This document shows positions 53,493-62,347 of a stretch of 64,000 nucleotides of DNA, in pieces. Within the stretch, counting starts at the first letter, position 1; every line of letters starts with the position of its first letter. Position numbers and translations under genes: made by a program. The notes beneath the pieces are model-generated. The model saw nothing but the letters and a program-made list of their open reading frames with translations. It was not told where the DNA came from and ran no database searches. This DNA comes from Ancylothrix sp. D3o (GTDB lineage: Bacteria; Cyanobacteriota; Cyanobacteriia; Cyanobacteriales; Oscillatoriaceae): the NCBI RefSeq assembly GCF_025370775.1, contig NZ_JAMXEX010000016.1, positions 56,205 to 120,204 of the forward strand. Reading direction: 5' to 3'.

Positions 53493-53641
53493 AAAAGCCC
53501 AGGAGTTTACCATCAGCAGTTTCTACTGTGTGGCTCTCCCGGGCTTTTCTCCCGCCGTGTACCGATTTTTTGGGGTTGAAATCGGCGCCTTCTCTCGGAC
53601 CAGTCATCTAACAGTCTCATCTGCTAAACCGGAACCCTAGA
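53493..53641 (-). promoter_or_regulatory. Guanidine-I (ykkC) riboswitch controlling the carboxylase operon
   Basis: On the minus strand the conserved blocks appear in order: CTAGGGTTCCG (53640-53630), CTGGTCCGAGAG (near 53601-53612), ACACGGCGGGA and AAAAGCCCGGGAGA (53548-53535). The last block AAAAGCCCGGGAG (53548-53536) can pair instead with CTCCTGGGCTTTT (53505-53493) over 13 bases with one G-U pair. That would form a terminator-like hairpin ending in T4. Guanidine binding would hold the aptamer and prevent it: an ON switch. Confidence 0.93.
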
Positions 53642-53802
53642 AGCTCATTCCTGTTCTCTATGCAATTTTTGGGTAACTTGGGGTTGGTTCCCTGAAATCT
53701 GGGTCACTATTGTTGATTATAACAGGGGATTGTGGTAAATCTGTATAGACAAATACATTTTTTAGCGAATTTTGTGGGGCCGGTGGAAATAAGAAATTTT
53801 TT

Positions 53803-53868
53803 AACCGCAGATAAACGCAGATGGACGCAGATGTAGAGACGTTCGCAGCAGTTCGTCTGTACTTTTTT
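53803..53868. repeat. CGCAGAT repeat copy 3 with adjoining hairpin
   Basis: AACCGCAGATAAACGCAGAT continues GGACGCAGAT (53803-53832). Directly next, GTAGAGACG (53833-53841) and CGTCTGTAC (53854-53862) form a hairpin with one mismatch followed by six T residues. The second part is close to the common cyanobacterial GTAGAGACG palindrome. Together they may end any read-through toward birA. The rest of the 53642-53995 gap shows no gene. Confidence 0.75.
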
Positions 53869-53995
53869 AAGGCAGATGTGGTATGAGGTTTAGTGATATG
53901 GTAGAAGCTATAAAAAATTTTTGTTTTAAGGAAAAGCTAGAATTTATAGGGTTTTAACCGGCAAAATTAAGAGGTTTTTTTGGGAGTAACAAATC

Positions 53996-54757
53996 TTGGC
54001 TGAAGAATGTTTTTTATCGGGAACTCAAACTTGGTTACACTATCTCGAATCTTGCCAAAGTACGAATTCTTGGGCAATGGAACAAGGTCAAAATTTGGCG
54101 GATGGGGATGTGGTTTTTACTCGCAATCAAACGGCGGGACGGGGACAGCATGGCCGCAGTTGGATGTCACCGGCAGGAGTTTTAACGGCGAGTTTTATTT
54201 TGGATAATTTGCCGGTTTCTCAGTTACCAGGTTTAAGTTTGAGTGCCGGTTTGGCGGTGGTTTATGCGGTGGAGGAATTATTGCCAAATTTACAGGGAAA
54301 ATTGCGTTTGAAATGGCCTAATGATGTGTGGTTAAATGAGCGGAAGTTGGCCGGTATTTTGTGTGAGGCAACTACGAGTTTTTCTCGCAGTCGTGCTATT
54401 GTTGGTATTGGCTTAAATTGTTGTGTTGATTTACCGGCTTTGGGGCTGGATTCTGCAATTAGTTTACATGAGGTTTGTGGTGATGTGCCGGCAGATTTGG
54501 TATTGTTGGAACGTTTGCGTTATTATTTGTTGCAGGCGAAATCAATTTTGTGTCAAGGCGAGGCCGGTTTAGCTGTTTTGCTGCCGGAATTACGTCGGCG
54601 AGATTTGCTTTTAAATCGAGAGGTTGTGTTAGATTTGGGAGGGGAAGAATTTCGGGGAGAGGCTGCCGGTTTGGATGCAGAAGGTCGATTTTTGTTGCGG
54701 TTGGCGGATAATACAATTAAGCCTTTTTCTTCGGGTCGTGTGATTCGTTTTATTTAA
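53996..54757 (+). CDS. birA: Biotin-protein ligase (BirA type, no HTH)
   Basis: The 253-residue protein starts with TTG at 53996 (GGGAG upstream), because the frame begins ECFLSGTQTWLHYLESCQSTNSWA. TAGRGQHGRSW is the biotin and ATP loop; LRLKWPNDVWLNERKLAGILCE and AIVGIGLNC complete the ligase core. The C-terminal domain (EVVLDLGGEEFRGEAAGLDAEGRFLLR) is present; the N-terminal repressor domain is not. It attaches biotin to carrier lysines. Its position beside a biotin-dependent carboxylase and bioA/bioB suggests dedicated service to that enzyme. Confidence 0.93.
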   Translation: MAEECFLSGTQTWLHYLESCQSTNSWAMEQGQNLADGDVVFTRNQTAGRGQHGRSWMSPAGVLTASFILDNLPVSQLPGLSLSAGLAVVYAVEELLPNLQGKLRLKWPNDVWLNERKLAGILCEATTSFSRSRAIVGIGLNCCVDLPALGLDSAISLHEVCGDVPADLVLLERLRYYLLQAKSILCQGEAGLAVLLPELRRRDLLLNREVVLDLGGEEFRGEAAGLDAEGRFLLRLADNTIKPFSSGRVIRFI

Positions 54758-54800
54758 CCTTAAATTGAGGGGCCGGTATTTTTGGGGCCGGCATTTTTGG

Positions 54801-54830
54801 GGCAATCGCAGGCGGAACGCCTGCGCCACT
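54801..54830. repeat. Dispersed GCAGGC palindromic repeat, copy 3
   Basis: The reverse complement of this segment, AGTGGCGCAGGC-GTTCC-GCCTGCGATTGCC, is the same element as at 23158-23187 with a changed loop. It lies between birA and the allophanate hydrolase gene. Confidence 0.8.
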
Positions 54831-54893
54831 TATTCAGGGGATTTAGATTGTGTTTGTTTTGATAAATTTGTTTTGATAGAAGAGGAAAAATTT

Positions 54894-56276
54894 ATGAATT
54901 CCAATGAATTTTTGAGCTTAGATTTGAGAAGTTTGGCTGCTGTTTATAACAGTGGTAAATTAACACCGGCAAACGTTATAGAATTAGTTTATGAACGCAT
55001 CGAAAAATATGCAGATCCGGCAGTTTGGACTTGTTTAATTCCACCGGCAGAATCTCTCGAACGTGCTGAAAATTTGATGGCACAAAATGCTAAAAACTTG
55101 CCTTTATATGGTGTGCCGTTTGCCATAAAAGATAATATTGATTTAGCCAATGTGCCAACAACCGCCGGCTGTCCCGCCTTTGCCTATATCCCAGAACGTT
55201 CGGCTACTGTAGTCGAGAAACTTTGTGCAGCCGGCGCGATTCCGATTGGCAAGACGAATATGGATCAGTTTGCCACCGGCCTTGTCGGCACTCGCACACC
55301 ATATAAAACTTGCCGCAATCCCTTTGATAGCCGTTATATACCAGGCGGTTCGAGTTCCGGTTCTGGGGTGGCGGTGTCTGCCGGCCTGGTGAGTTTTGCC
55401 TTGGGCACGGATACGGCGGGATCGGGTCGTGTGCCGGCGGCGTTTACAAATATTGTCGGATTGAAGCCAACGAAGGGACTCCTCAGTACGCGGGGAGTGG
55501 TGCCGGCGGTACGCAGTTTAGATTGTGTATCAATTTTTGCTCTCACTTGTCGAGATGCGGAGGCGATTTTGCAAGTTGCGGCGGGTTTTGATGTAGAGGA
55601 TGCTTTTTCTCGATTGGCGCCGGTGACAAATTTGCCGGAAAACAAAAATTTAAGGGTAGGAATTCCGGGGGAAAGTTATTTAAATTTCTTCGGAAATTTG
55701 GAAGCCGAAAAACGCTATCGAGAAGCAATTGATCGCTTACAAAAATTAGGTAATCAAATTGTAGAAATTGATTTCAAAGCCTTTGCAGAAACCGCCCCTT
55801 TATTGTATGATGGCCCTTGGGTAGCGGAAAGATTGGCAGCCGTTGGTGAGTTTTTGATGCAGAATAAAGACGCGGTTGATCCTATCGTTTATGAGATTAT
55901 TTCTGGGGGTAGCCGGTTTGATGCTGTGACAACTTTTAAAAGCTTTTATCACTTAGCAGAATTGAAGCGTCAGGCAGAAATTCAATGGCAATCAATGGAT
56001 GTTTTAGCCCTTCCCACCACCGGCACAATTTATAGCGTCGAAGAAGTGCAAAAAGAACCCTTTTTACTCAATCGCAATTTGGGACTTTATACCAATTTTG
56101 TCAATTTACTTGATTTGGCAGCAATTGCTTTACCGAGTGGATTTCAAAATAATAAATTGCCCACAGGAATAACATTGATGGCACCGGCATGGAACGATGC
56201 TTTTTTGTGCCGGTTGGGTGCAATACTTCATGCTGAGTTGGGTGGAAAATTAGGCGCAACAAATGTTTTGCTTTAG
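54894..56276 (+). CDS. atzF: Allophanate hydrolase, amidase domain
   Basis: I use ATG 54894 (460 residues, AGAGGAAAAA upstream) and not the frame opening 43 codons earlier, which runs through a dispersed repeat. It is an amidase-signature enzyme: VPFAIKDNIDLANVPTTAGCPAF (catalytic Lys), then GGSSSGSGVAVSAGLVSFAL followed by GTDTAGSGRVPAAF (cis-Ser and nucleophile Ser). It fits allophanate hydrolase AtzF/DUR1 type, which turns allophanate into 2 CO2 and 2 NH3. The usual C-terminal domain is missing from this chain and is encoded by the next gene. Confidence 0.92.
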   Translation: MNSNEFLSLDLRSLAAVYNSGKLTPANVIELVYERIEKYADPAVWTCLIPPAESLERAENLMAQNAKNLPLYGVPFAIKDNIDLANVPTTAGCPAFAYIPERSATVVEKLCAAGAIPIGKTNMDQFATGLVGTRTPYKTCRNPFDSRYIPGGSSSGSGVAVSAGLVSFALGTDTAGSGRVPAAFTNIVGLKPTKGLLSTRGVVPAVRSLDCVSIFALTCRDAEAILQVAAGFDVEDAFSRLAPVTNLPENKNLRVGIPGESYLNFFGNLEAEKRYREAIDRLQKLGNQIVEIDFKAFAETAPLLYDGPWVAERLAAVGEFLMQNKDAVDPIVYEIISGGSRFDAVTTFKSFYHLAELKRQAEIQWQSMDVLALPTTGTIYSVEEVQKEPFLLNRNLGLYTNFVNLLDLAAIALPSGFQNNKLPTGITLMAPAWNDAFLCRLGAILHAELGGKLGATNVLL

Positions 56277-56324
56277 GCGCAATATCGGGGTAAAATTAAG
56301 ACAAAATTTGATAGGAAGCAGAGG

Positions 56325-56720
56325 ATGGAAGAAAGAATCAAAATTGCTGTGGTTGGGGCCCATTTAACCGGCCAGCCTCTCAATTATCAACTAACAGATG
56401 AGGGTGGAACTTTGGTAAAAAGTTGCAAAACCAGTCCTATTTACCGGCTTTATGCCCTCACCGGCACAAATATTCCAAAACCCGGTTTAATTCGTCAAGG
56501 AAATGGCGAAGGATATGCAATTGAAGTGGAAGTCTGGGAATTGCCGGCGGCAGGTTTTGGCCGGTTTGTAGCGATGATTCCCTCACCTTTAGGAATAGGT
56601 ACTTTAGTGTTAGAAGATGGCGAGGAAGTGAAAGGATTTTTGTGTGAATCTTTTGCCGTTAAAAATGCCGATGAGATTTCTGAATTAGGGGGTTGGCGAG
56701 CTTATTTAGCATCAAGATAG
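56325..56720 (+). CDS. Separate allophanate hydrolase C-terminal domain protein
   Basis: The 131-residue protein is the small second domain of allophanate hydrolase as an independent gene: KIAVVGAHLTGQPLNYQLTDEGGTLVKSCKTSPIYRLYALTGTNIPKPGL, GYAIEVEVWELPAAGFGRFVAMIPSPLGIGTLVLEDGEEVKGFLCE. The fold is gamma-glutamylcyclotransferase-like. In fused enzymes this domain helps substrate processing (decarboxylation of the amidase product in some, structural in others). Its gene begins 49 bases after the amidase gene, so the two would act together. Confidence 0.9.
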   Translation: MEERIKIAVVGAHLTGQPLNYQLTDEGGTLVKSCKTSPIYRLYALTGTNIPKPGLIRQGNGEGYAIEVEVWELPAAGFGRFVAMIPSPLGIGTLVLEDGEEVKGFLCESFAVKNADEISELGGWRAYLASR

Positions 56721-56762
56721 GGCAAAAAAAACAATAGAATTAATCAGGGAAAGGCTATTAGG

Positions 56763-58064
56763 ATGAATCAAGATATTAACGTTTCAGAATCACCAATCTG
56801 GCAACCATTTACCCAAATGAAACTTGCCCCAGCGCCGTTAAAAGTTGTGCGGGGAAAAGGGGTATGGTTAGAACTAGAAAATGGGCAAAAAATTCTTGAT
56901 TGTATTTCAAGTTGGTGGGTGACAATTCACGGACATTCACACCCGGATCTCGCTGAGACGCTTTACCAACAAGCGCAACAATTAGAGCACGTTATTTTTG
57001 CCGGCTTTACCCACGAACCGGCAGAAAAACTTGCCCGGAAAATACTTTCCCATCTCCCTCAATCTTTGACGCGAGTTTTCTTTTCTGATAACGGTTCCAC
57101 TTCTGTCGAAGTCGCCCTCAAAATGGCTTATCAATATTGGCGCAATCGTGGCGAACCTAACCGGACAAAATTTTTAGGATTTGAAGGCGGTTATCATGGT
57201 GATACTCTTGGGGCAATGTCTGTAGGCAGAAGTTCAACTTGGTGGCAGCCCTTTTATTCCCTTATGTTTGCTACAGATGTTGTGCCGTTTCCCGCAACTT
57301 TTGACGGCGATGAGAAAGTGGAAATTAAAGAAAATAAAGCTTTAGAAAAAATCGAAGCTTACTTGAAAAAACGCGGCGAACAATATGCCGGTATTTTTAT
57401 AGAACCACTGGTGCAAGGTGCCGGTGGGATGCGAATGTGCCGGCCTGAATTTTTGCAAAAATTACAACAACTTGCCCGTCAATTTGGCATTCTTTTAATT
57501 TACGATGAAGTGATGACCGGCTTCGGACGCACCGGCCAATTATTCGCTTGTTTAAAATCGCAAACCACCCCCGATTTATTATGCCTTTCCAAAGGAATCT
57601 CCGGCGGATGTTTGCCGCTTTCTGTAACGATTTCCAGCGAAGAAATTTATCAAGCCTTTTACAACGATCAACCCCAACAAGCCTTTTTACACGGTCATTC
57701 CTACACCGGCAACCCGCTTGCTTGTAGCGTTGGAGTCAAATCTTTAGAATTACTAGAACAAAACCCCGCCTATCAAAACCTCGAAACCCAACACCGCTAT
57801 TTTTTAAACAAATGGTTGGCAGATCATCCCCTCATTGAAAACACCCGCATTTGCGGTACAATTTCCGCAATGGAAGTCAAAACAGAAACAGAAAGCGGCT
57901 ATTTTAACGCCATTGCCCCAATTCTTAAAGCCAGATTTTTAGAAGAAGGCTTTTTATTGCGTCCCCTTGGTAATACTATATATATGATGCCGCCTTACTG
58001 CATTACTGCTGACGAATTGGAATCAATTTATCAAGTAATTCGCCGCGTCCTTGATAGCCTTTAG
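56763..58064 (+). CDS. bioA: Adenosylmethionine-8-amino-7-oxononanoate aminotransferase
   Basis: The 433-residue PLP enzyme is Bio[101 protein letters not shown], and [17 protein letters not shown] with the PLP lysine. It makes 7,8-diaminopelargonic acid using S-adenosylmethionine as amino donor. The next gene, bioB, starts 12 bases after the stop, so the two are co-transcribed. bioD is not visible in the window. Confidence 0.95.
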   Translation: MNQDINVSESPIWQPFTQMKLAPAPLKVVRGKGVWLELENGQKILDCISSWWVTIHGHSHPDLAETLYQQAQQLEHVIFAGFTHEPAEKLARKILSHLPQSLTRVFFSDNGSTSVEVALKMAYQYWRNRGEPNRTKFLGFEGGYHGDTLGAMSVGRSSTWWQPFYSLMFATDVVPFPATFDGDEKVEIKENKALEKIEAYLKKRGEQYAGIFIEPLVQGAGGMRMCRPEFLQKLQQLARQFGILLIYDEVMTGFGRTGQLFACLKSQTTPDLLCLSKGISGGCLPLSVTISSEEIYQAFYNDQPQQAFLHGHSYTGNPLACSVGVKSLELLEQNPAYQNLETQHRYFLNKWLADHPLIENTRICGTISAMEVKTETESGYFNAIAPILKARFLEEGFLLRPLGNTIYMMPPYCITADELESIYQVIRRVLDSL

Positions 58065-58075
58065 GAGTCTTACAA

Positions 58076-59095
58076 ATGGTCTTAACTTCCGTTATTTCTA
58101 CTACCCCAGACTGGAATAATTTTGCTGAACGTTCTCTTGCAGGAGAATGTCTTTCTCGTCAAGAATCTTTGGCTGTTTTGCAAGCACCTGATGAAGTATT
58201 ATTAGACCAACTTAGCGCCGCTTTTAAAGTCCGCCGGCACTATTGGGGAAACCGTGTACGTTTGCATTATTTACTTAATGCACAAAGTGGTCTTTGTCCC
58301 GAAGATTGCCATTATTGTTCGCAATCAAAAATATCAACGGCTGAAATTGAAAAATATCCGCTTTTGGCAAAGGAAAAAATCTTAGAAGCTGCCGAAAGAG
58401 CAAAACAACTGAAAGCCGGCACTTTTTGCATGGTGATTTCGGGCCGGTCGCCCAATGAATCAACTTTTAGCCGTGTATTAGATGCCGTTCAAACTGTCAA
58501 GCAAAATTATGATTTAAAGATTTGTGCTTGTTTGGGATTGTTGAGTGAAGAACAAACAAAAAGACTGGCAGCGGCGGGGGTGGATCGAGTTAATCATAAT
58601 TTGAATACTTCTGAATCAAATCATGCAAGTATTTGTTCAACTCATACCTTTGATCACCGGCTGGAAACCGTGAATCATGTCAAGGCTGCCGGGATAACGA
58701 CTTGTTCGGGTGGCATTTTGGGAATGGGCGAATCAAACGATGATGTAATTGATTTGGCGCTTTCCTTGCGAAATTTGGGCGTGACGAGTGTGCCGGTGAA
58801 TTTTCTCATCCCGATTCCGGGGACACCGTTTGCCGGCTTGCAGGCGTTGAACCCGCGTCAGTGTTTGCGTATTCTTTGCCTGTTTCGATTTTTGTTGCCT
58901 TCTCAAGAAATTCGGATTGCCGGTGGTCGAGAAGTGCATTTAAGAAGTTTGCAACCGCTAGGTTTATACGCCGCAAATTCAATTTTTGTGGGCGATTATT
59001 TGACGACGCCAGGACAAGCGGCTAATCAAGATTGGGAGATGATTAAAGATAGCGGTTTTGTCTTAGAATCTGCTGATGGTTCGCCTTTGGGATAA
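58076..59095 (+). CDS. bioB: Biotin synthase
   Basis: The 339-residue radical-SAM protein has [19 protein letters not shown] with the CxxxCxxC cluster for the 4Fe-4S/SAM centre, and downstream [54 protein letters not shown] and [11 protein letters not shown], the binding side of the 2Fe-2S cluster. It inserts sulfur into dethiobiotin, the last step of biotin synthesis. It ends the birA-atzF-bioA-bioB stretch; a hairpin terminator follows. Confidence 0.97.
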   Translation: MVLTSVISTTPDWNNFAERSLAGECLSRQESLAVLQAPDEVLLDQLSAAFKVRRHYWGNRVRLHYLLNAQSGLCPEDCHYCSQSKISTAEIEKYPLLAKEKILEAAERAKQLKAGTFCMVISGRSPNESTFSRVLDAVQTVKQNYDLKICACLGLLSEEQTKRLAAAGVDRVNHNLNTSESNHASICSTHTFDHRLETVNHVKAAGITTCSGGILGMGESNDDVIDLALSLRNLGVTSVPVNFLIPIPGTPFAGLQALNPRQCLRILCLFRFLLPSQEIRIAGGREVHLRSLQPLGLYAANSIFVGDYLTTPGQAANQDWEMIKDSGFVLESADGSPLG

Positions 59096-59120
59096 GGCAA
59101 ATTTCCAAAAAAAACGCGAG

Positions 59121-59145
59121 GGGTGGGCAATGTCCACCCTTTCTT
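59121..59145 (+). terminator. Terminator after bioB
   Basis: GGGTGGGC (59121-59128) pairs with GTCCACCC (59132-59139) with one G-U pair, followed by TTTCTTG. It lies 26 bases after the bioB stop and belongs to the GGTGGGC hairpin type seen elsewhere in the window. Confidence 0.7.
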
Positions 59146-59324
59146 GAGACCGTTAGGCTGAATAAATTACAGAAAAAAAATATTCAAAATGCCTGGTTTT
59201 GTATTAATTGATACTTTACTTAGTGATGGATTAAGAGAATATAAGGTCAACCATTGAGCAAAACAGTTAAAACATCGTTAAAGATGTCTGTTAGGCCGGT
59301 TCAACATTTTAAAACAAAAAAAAT

Positions 59325-59490
59325 GCTTCTAGGGTTCCGACTTTTCAACATTAAAGTGTCTGGTCCAAGAGAAGCAAGCCGTCAACTTACCCCAATTTTG
59401 TCGGCTACACGGCGGGATAAAAGCCCGGGAGAAGTTTAGTAACCCCCCAGCGGGTTGCGCTTCTTCTGGGCTTTGTGTTTTGGGATTTTT
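59325..59490 (+). promoter_or_regulatory. Guanidine-I (ykkC) riboswitch controlling the ABC importer
   Basis: The conserved blocks run in order: CTAGGGTTCCG (59329-59339), CTGGTCCAAGAG (59360-59371), ACACGGCGGGATA (59407-59419), and AAAGCCCGGGAGAAG (59420-59434). The last block can pair with CTTCTTCTGGGCTTT (59460-59474) to give a switch hairpin before T-rich sequence. It lies about 100 bases ahead of the substrate-binding protein gene. The loop between the arms holds GTAACCCCCCAGCGGGTTGC, itself a small hairpin. Confidence 0.93.
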
Positions 59491-59586
59491 TAGCTTTCTT
59501 TGGCAGAAAAATCTAAGACAAATAACTGCCGATTTAGCTGCAAAATATTTGTTAATTCCTGAATTATTTTCATGTAGAAAGTTTTG

Positions 59587-60627
59587 ATGAAACTGCGATC
59601 TCTTTTATCTTATATAGCGCTGTTTTTGGTTAGCTTAACTTTAGCTGTAAGCTGTACCAATCCTGCTGTTTATATCACAACAACTAACTCTTCGGAAACC
59701 GCCAGCGGAACGGGGGTTAGGTTAGGTTTTAGTGCATGGCCGGGGTGGTTTCCTTGGCAAGTTGCAGCGGAACAAAAGATTTTTGAGGCGAATAATGTTC
59801 AGGTAGATTTAAAGTGGTTTGATGGTTATTTAGACTCAATTAATACGTTGACGGCGGGACAAATTGATGCTAATTCCCAAACCTTGAATGATACGATTAG
59901 TTCGGTGGCCGGTGGGGCCGATCAAGTAGTTGTACTGGTGAATGATAATTCCACCGGCAATGATAAAATTATCGTCGCTGAGGGCATTAATTCCATTGAA
60001 GATTTAAAAGGTAAAAAAGTTGCCGCTGAAGAAGGAACCGTCGATCATTTTTTATTGCTTTTAGGGTTAAGAAAAGCGGGATTAAGCCCCAAAGATATTA
60101 ATTTTGTTCCCCTGGAAACCGGCAAAGCTGCGGCGGCGTTTGTTTCGGGACAAGTTGATGCGGTGGGGGTGTTTGCACCGTTTACTACTCAGGCTTTAAA
60201 ACGTTCTGGTAGTAAGGAATTATTTAGCTCAAAAGATTTTCCGGGGGCTATTCCTGACCACTTGGTATTTACCCGCAAGTTTGTCAATGAACAACCGGAA
60301 AAAGTACAGGCAATAATTGATGCTTGGTTTGCCACTTTGGAGTATATGAAAAATAATGCAGAAAAAACAATTGAAATTATGGCAAGGCGGGCCGGTGTGA
60401 GTGTTGGAGAATATAAAGAATATGCCGAGGGAACGAAAATTTTTACCATTGAAGAAAACCTGAAAGCGTTTCAACCAGGAACGGATATCACTTCTCTTTA
60501 TGGTGCCGGTGAGGAAATGTCAAAATTTTTAATGGAGGTGGGATTGGCAACAACCAAACCCGATTTAAGTAAGGTTTTTGATGACCGATTTATAAAAGCC
60601 TACGCCGCCAAAGTCAATAAATCTTAA
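59587..60627 (+). CDS. ABC importer substrate-binding lipoprotein (guanidine-linked)
   Basis: The ATG at 59587 (346 residues) follows a TTG in frame. A lipoprotein signal MKLRSLLSYIALFLVSLTLAVSC leads to a NitT/TauT-type (NMT1/THI5-like) solute-binding fold: VRLGFSAWPGWFPWQVAAEQKIFEANNVQVDLKWFDGYLDSINTLTAGQIDANSQTLNDTISS, KIIVAEGINSIEDLKGKKVAAEEGTVDHFLLLLGL, DAVGVFAPFTTQALKR. The riboswitch ahead of it points to guanidine or a guanidine derivative as ligand. In other bacteria related transporters sit under the same riboswitch class. Confidence 0.9.
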   Translation: MKLRSLLSYIALFLVSLTLAVSCTNPAVYITTTNSSETASGTGVRLGFSAWPGWFPWQVAAEQKIFEANNVQVDLKWFDGYLDSINTLTAGQIDANSQTLNDTISSVAGGADQVVVLVNDNSTGNDKIIVAEGINSIEDLKGKKVAAEEGTVDHFLLLLGLRKAGLSPKDINFVPLETGKAAAAFVSGQVDAVGVFAPFTTQALKRSGSKELFSSKDFPGAIPDHLVFTRKFVNEQPEKVQAIIDAWFATLEYMKNNAEKTIEIMARRAGVSVGEYKEYAEGTKIFTIEENLKAFQPGTDITSLYGAGEEMSKFLMEVGLATTKPDLSKVFDDRFIKAYAAKVNKS

Positions 60628-60656
60628 GTTGCCCTTTAATCGCCAAAAAATAAACT

Positions 60657-61508
60657 ATGAATGACGATTTTGATCCGCAACCATTACGACCTTTTATGAA
60701 GGATAAAACCATCCGCCCTACGGTTTTCTGGCGGTTGGCAGAAGACATTCCCAAACCTTTAAGTACGGGATTGGCAATTGCATCTATTGCTGTGCCTTTC
60801 TTGCTGTGGTGGTTGGTAACAACTCTGGGAAATGTTGACCCTAAATTTCTGCCTTCGCCGGGGAAAGTTTGGGAAGCTTTTGGCCGGCTTTGGAGTACCC
60901 GCGAACTTTTAAAAGATACGGTGGCAAGTTTATGGCGGGTGGGGGTAGGGTTTTTGTGGGCGGCGCTTTTTTCGATTCCTGTTGGCGTTTTGATGGGGAG
61001 TTTTCCCAGTATTCGCGCTTTGCTGGAACCGATTTTTGGCTTGATGCGATATATGCCGGCACCGGCTTTTATTCCCCTGTTAATTCTTTATTTGGGAATT
61101 GGCGAAGAACCGAAAATTATGTTAATTTTCATGGGGGTATTTTTCTTTAATTCACTGATGGTAATGGATACGGTGAAGTTTGTTCCCAAAGATTTAATCG
61201 AGGCGACTTATATGCTGGGAGGAAATCGTTGGGAAACGCTAACTCAGGTGATTTTACCCCACGTTTTACCCGGAATTCTTGATGCTTGCCGCATCAATTT
61301 AGCTGCTGCTTGGCAGTTGGTAATTGTCTCGGAATTGATTGCGGCTTCGGAAGGTTTAGGCCGGCGAATTAGTGTGGCGGGCCGGTTTCTAAAAACCGAT
61401 GAAATTTTTGTCGGTTTGATTGTGATTGGAATAATTGGATTAACATTTGATTTGGTTTTCCAATATTTCCTCAATGTTAGCTGTAAATGGGCAAGCCAAA
61501 AACGCTAA
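60657..61508 (+). CDS. ABC importer permease
   Basis: The 283-residue protein has about six membrane helices and the binding-protein-dependent transport loop: LWRVGVGFLWAALFSIPVGVLMGSFPSIRALLEPIFGLMRYMPAPAFIPLLILYLGIGEEPKIMLIFMGVFF, and EATYMLGGNRWETLTQVILPHVLPGI (the EAA motif that contacts the ATPase). It belongs to the NitT/TauT/SsuC permease family. The gap to the previous gene is 29 bases; the ATPase gene starts 49 bases later. Confidence 0.94.
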   Translation: MNDDFDPQPLRPFMKDKTIRPTVFWRLAEDIPKPLSTGLAIASIAVPFLLWWLVTTLGNVDPKFLPSPGKVWEAFGRLWSTRELLKDTVASLWRVGVGFLWAALFSIPVGVLMGSFPSIRALLEPIFGLMRYMPAPAFIPLLILYLGIGEEPKIMLIFMGVFFFNSLMVMDTVKFVPKDLIEATYMLGGNRWETLTQVILPHVLPGILDACRINLAAAWQLVIVSELIAASEGLGRRISVAGRFLKTDEIFVGLIVIGIIGLTFDLVFQYFLNVSCKWASQKR

Positions 61509-61557
61509 CATTTGTTTCTGTTTATCAATTACTTATTTACTTACGGAGGCTAAACTC

Positions 61558-62334
61558 ATGTTTTTACAAATCAACAACCTGCACAAGCATTTCGAGACAA
61601 AAAACGGCAAATTAGTCGTTTTAAAAGATATTAATATGACCATTTATGAAGGGGAATTTATCTGTGCTGTAGGCGCATCCGGTTCGGGCAAATCGACTTT
61701 GCTGCGGCAAATTGCCGGTCTTGATAACCCCACAACAGGAGAAGTAAAAATCGATGGAAAACCTGTCACCGGCCCCGGCCCAGATCGCGGGATGGTATTT
61801 CAACATTACACGCTTTATCCTTGGATGAATGTACAAGAAAATGCCGAGTTTGGATTAAAATTACAAGGCGTTTCCAAAAAACAACGCCGCGAACAAGCAA
61901 GTTATTATTTAAATGTGGTGGGATTGTCAAATTTTGCCCAATCTTTGCCTAAAGAATTATCAGGAGGAATGAAACAACGGGTAGCAATTGCTCGCGCTTT
62001 GGCTTCGCAACCAAAAGTGCTTTTGATGGATGAACCTTTTGGCGCTTTGGATGTTCACACCAAGGAATCTATGCACGAGTTTATGCTTGATTTGTGGCGG
62101 CGTACTAATCTGACAATTTTTATGATTACCCATGATGTTGAAGAGGCGGTTTTTCTGTCAAATCGTATTTATGCTTTGGGTGCTCGTCCGGGGACTGTAC
62201 GAAAGGAAATTCCGATTAATTTGCCCCATCGCAGTCACAGTGTGAAACGTCATTCGACTTTCCATGATTATCGGGATGAGTTAATGGAATTGTTGCGGAA
62301 ACATGGGCAGGAAGCGCAGCTTGCGGCAGCTTAA
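61558..62334 (+). CDS. ABC importer ATPase
   Basis: I use ATG 61558 (258 residues) preceded by GGAGG, and not the longer frame overlapping the permease gene. Walker A is GASGSGKST, the Q-loop FQHYTLYPW, signature LSGGMKQRVAIARAL, Walker B VLLMDEPFGALD and H-loop MITHDVEEA. It is a NitT/TauT/SsuB-type ATPase that powers the importer. The operon ends at a strong hairpin 15 bases after the stop. Confidence 0.96.
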   Translation: MFLQINNLHKHFETKNGKLVVLKDINMTIYEGEFICAVGASGSGKSTLLRQIAGLDNPTTGEVKIDGKPVTGPGPDRGMVFQHYTLYPWMNVQENAEFGLKLQGVSKKQRREQASYYLNVVGLSNFAQSLPKELSGGMKQRVAIARALASQPKVLLMDEPFGALDVHTKESMHEFMLDLWRRTNLTIFMITHDVEEAVFLSNRIYALGARPGTVRKEIPINLPHRSHSVKRHSTFHDYRDELMELLRKHGQEAQLAAA

Positions 62335-62347
62335 TTTTGTTGTTAAT

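Noticed and set aside
53402..53640. Short plus-strand frames opposite the first riboswitch
   Set aside because: They coincide with the minus-strand aptamer and have no protein-like pattern.
54765..54893. Longer N terminus for allophanate hydrolase
   Set aside because: The extra 43 codons run through a dispersed palindromic repeat and are not family-like; ATG 54894 has a ribosome-binding site.
59254..59439. 61-residue open frame over the second riboswitch
   Set aside because: Its sequence is the riboswitch aptamer; the conserved RNA blocks explain it.
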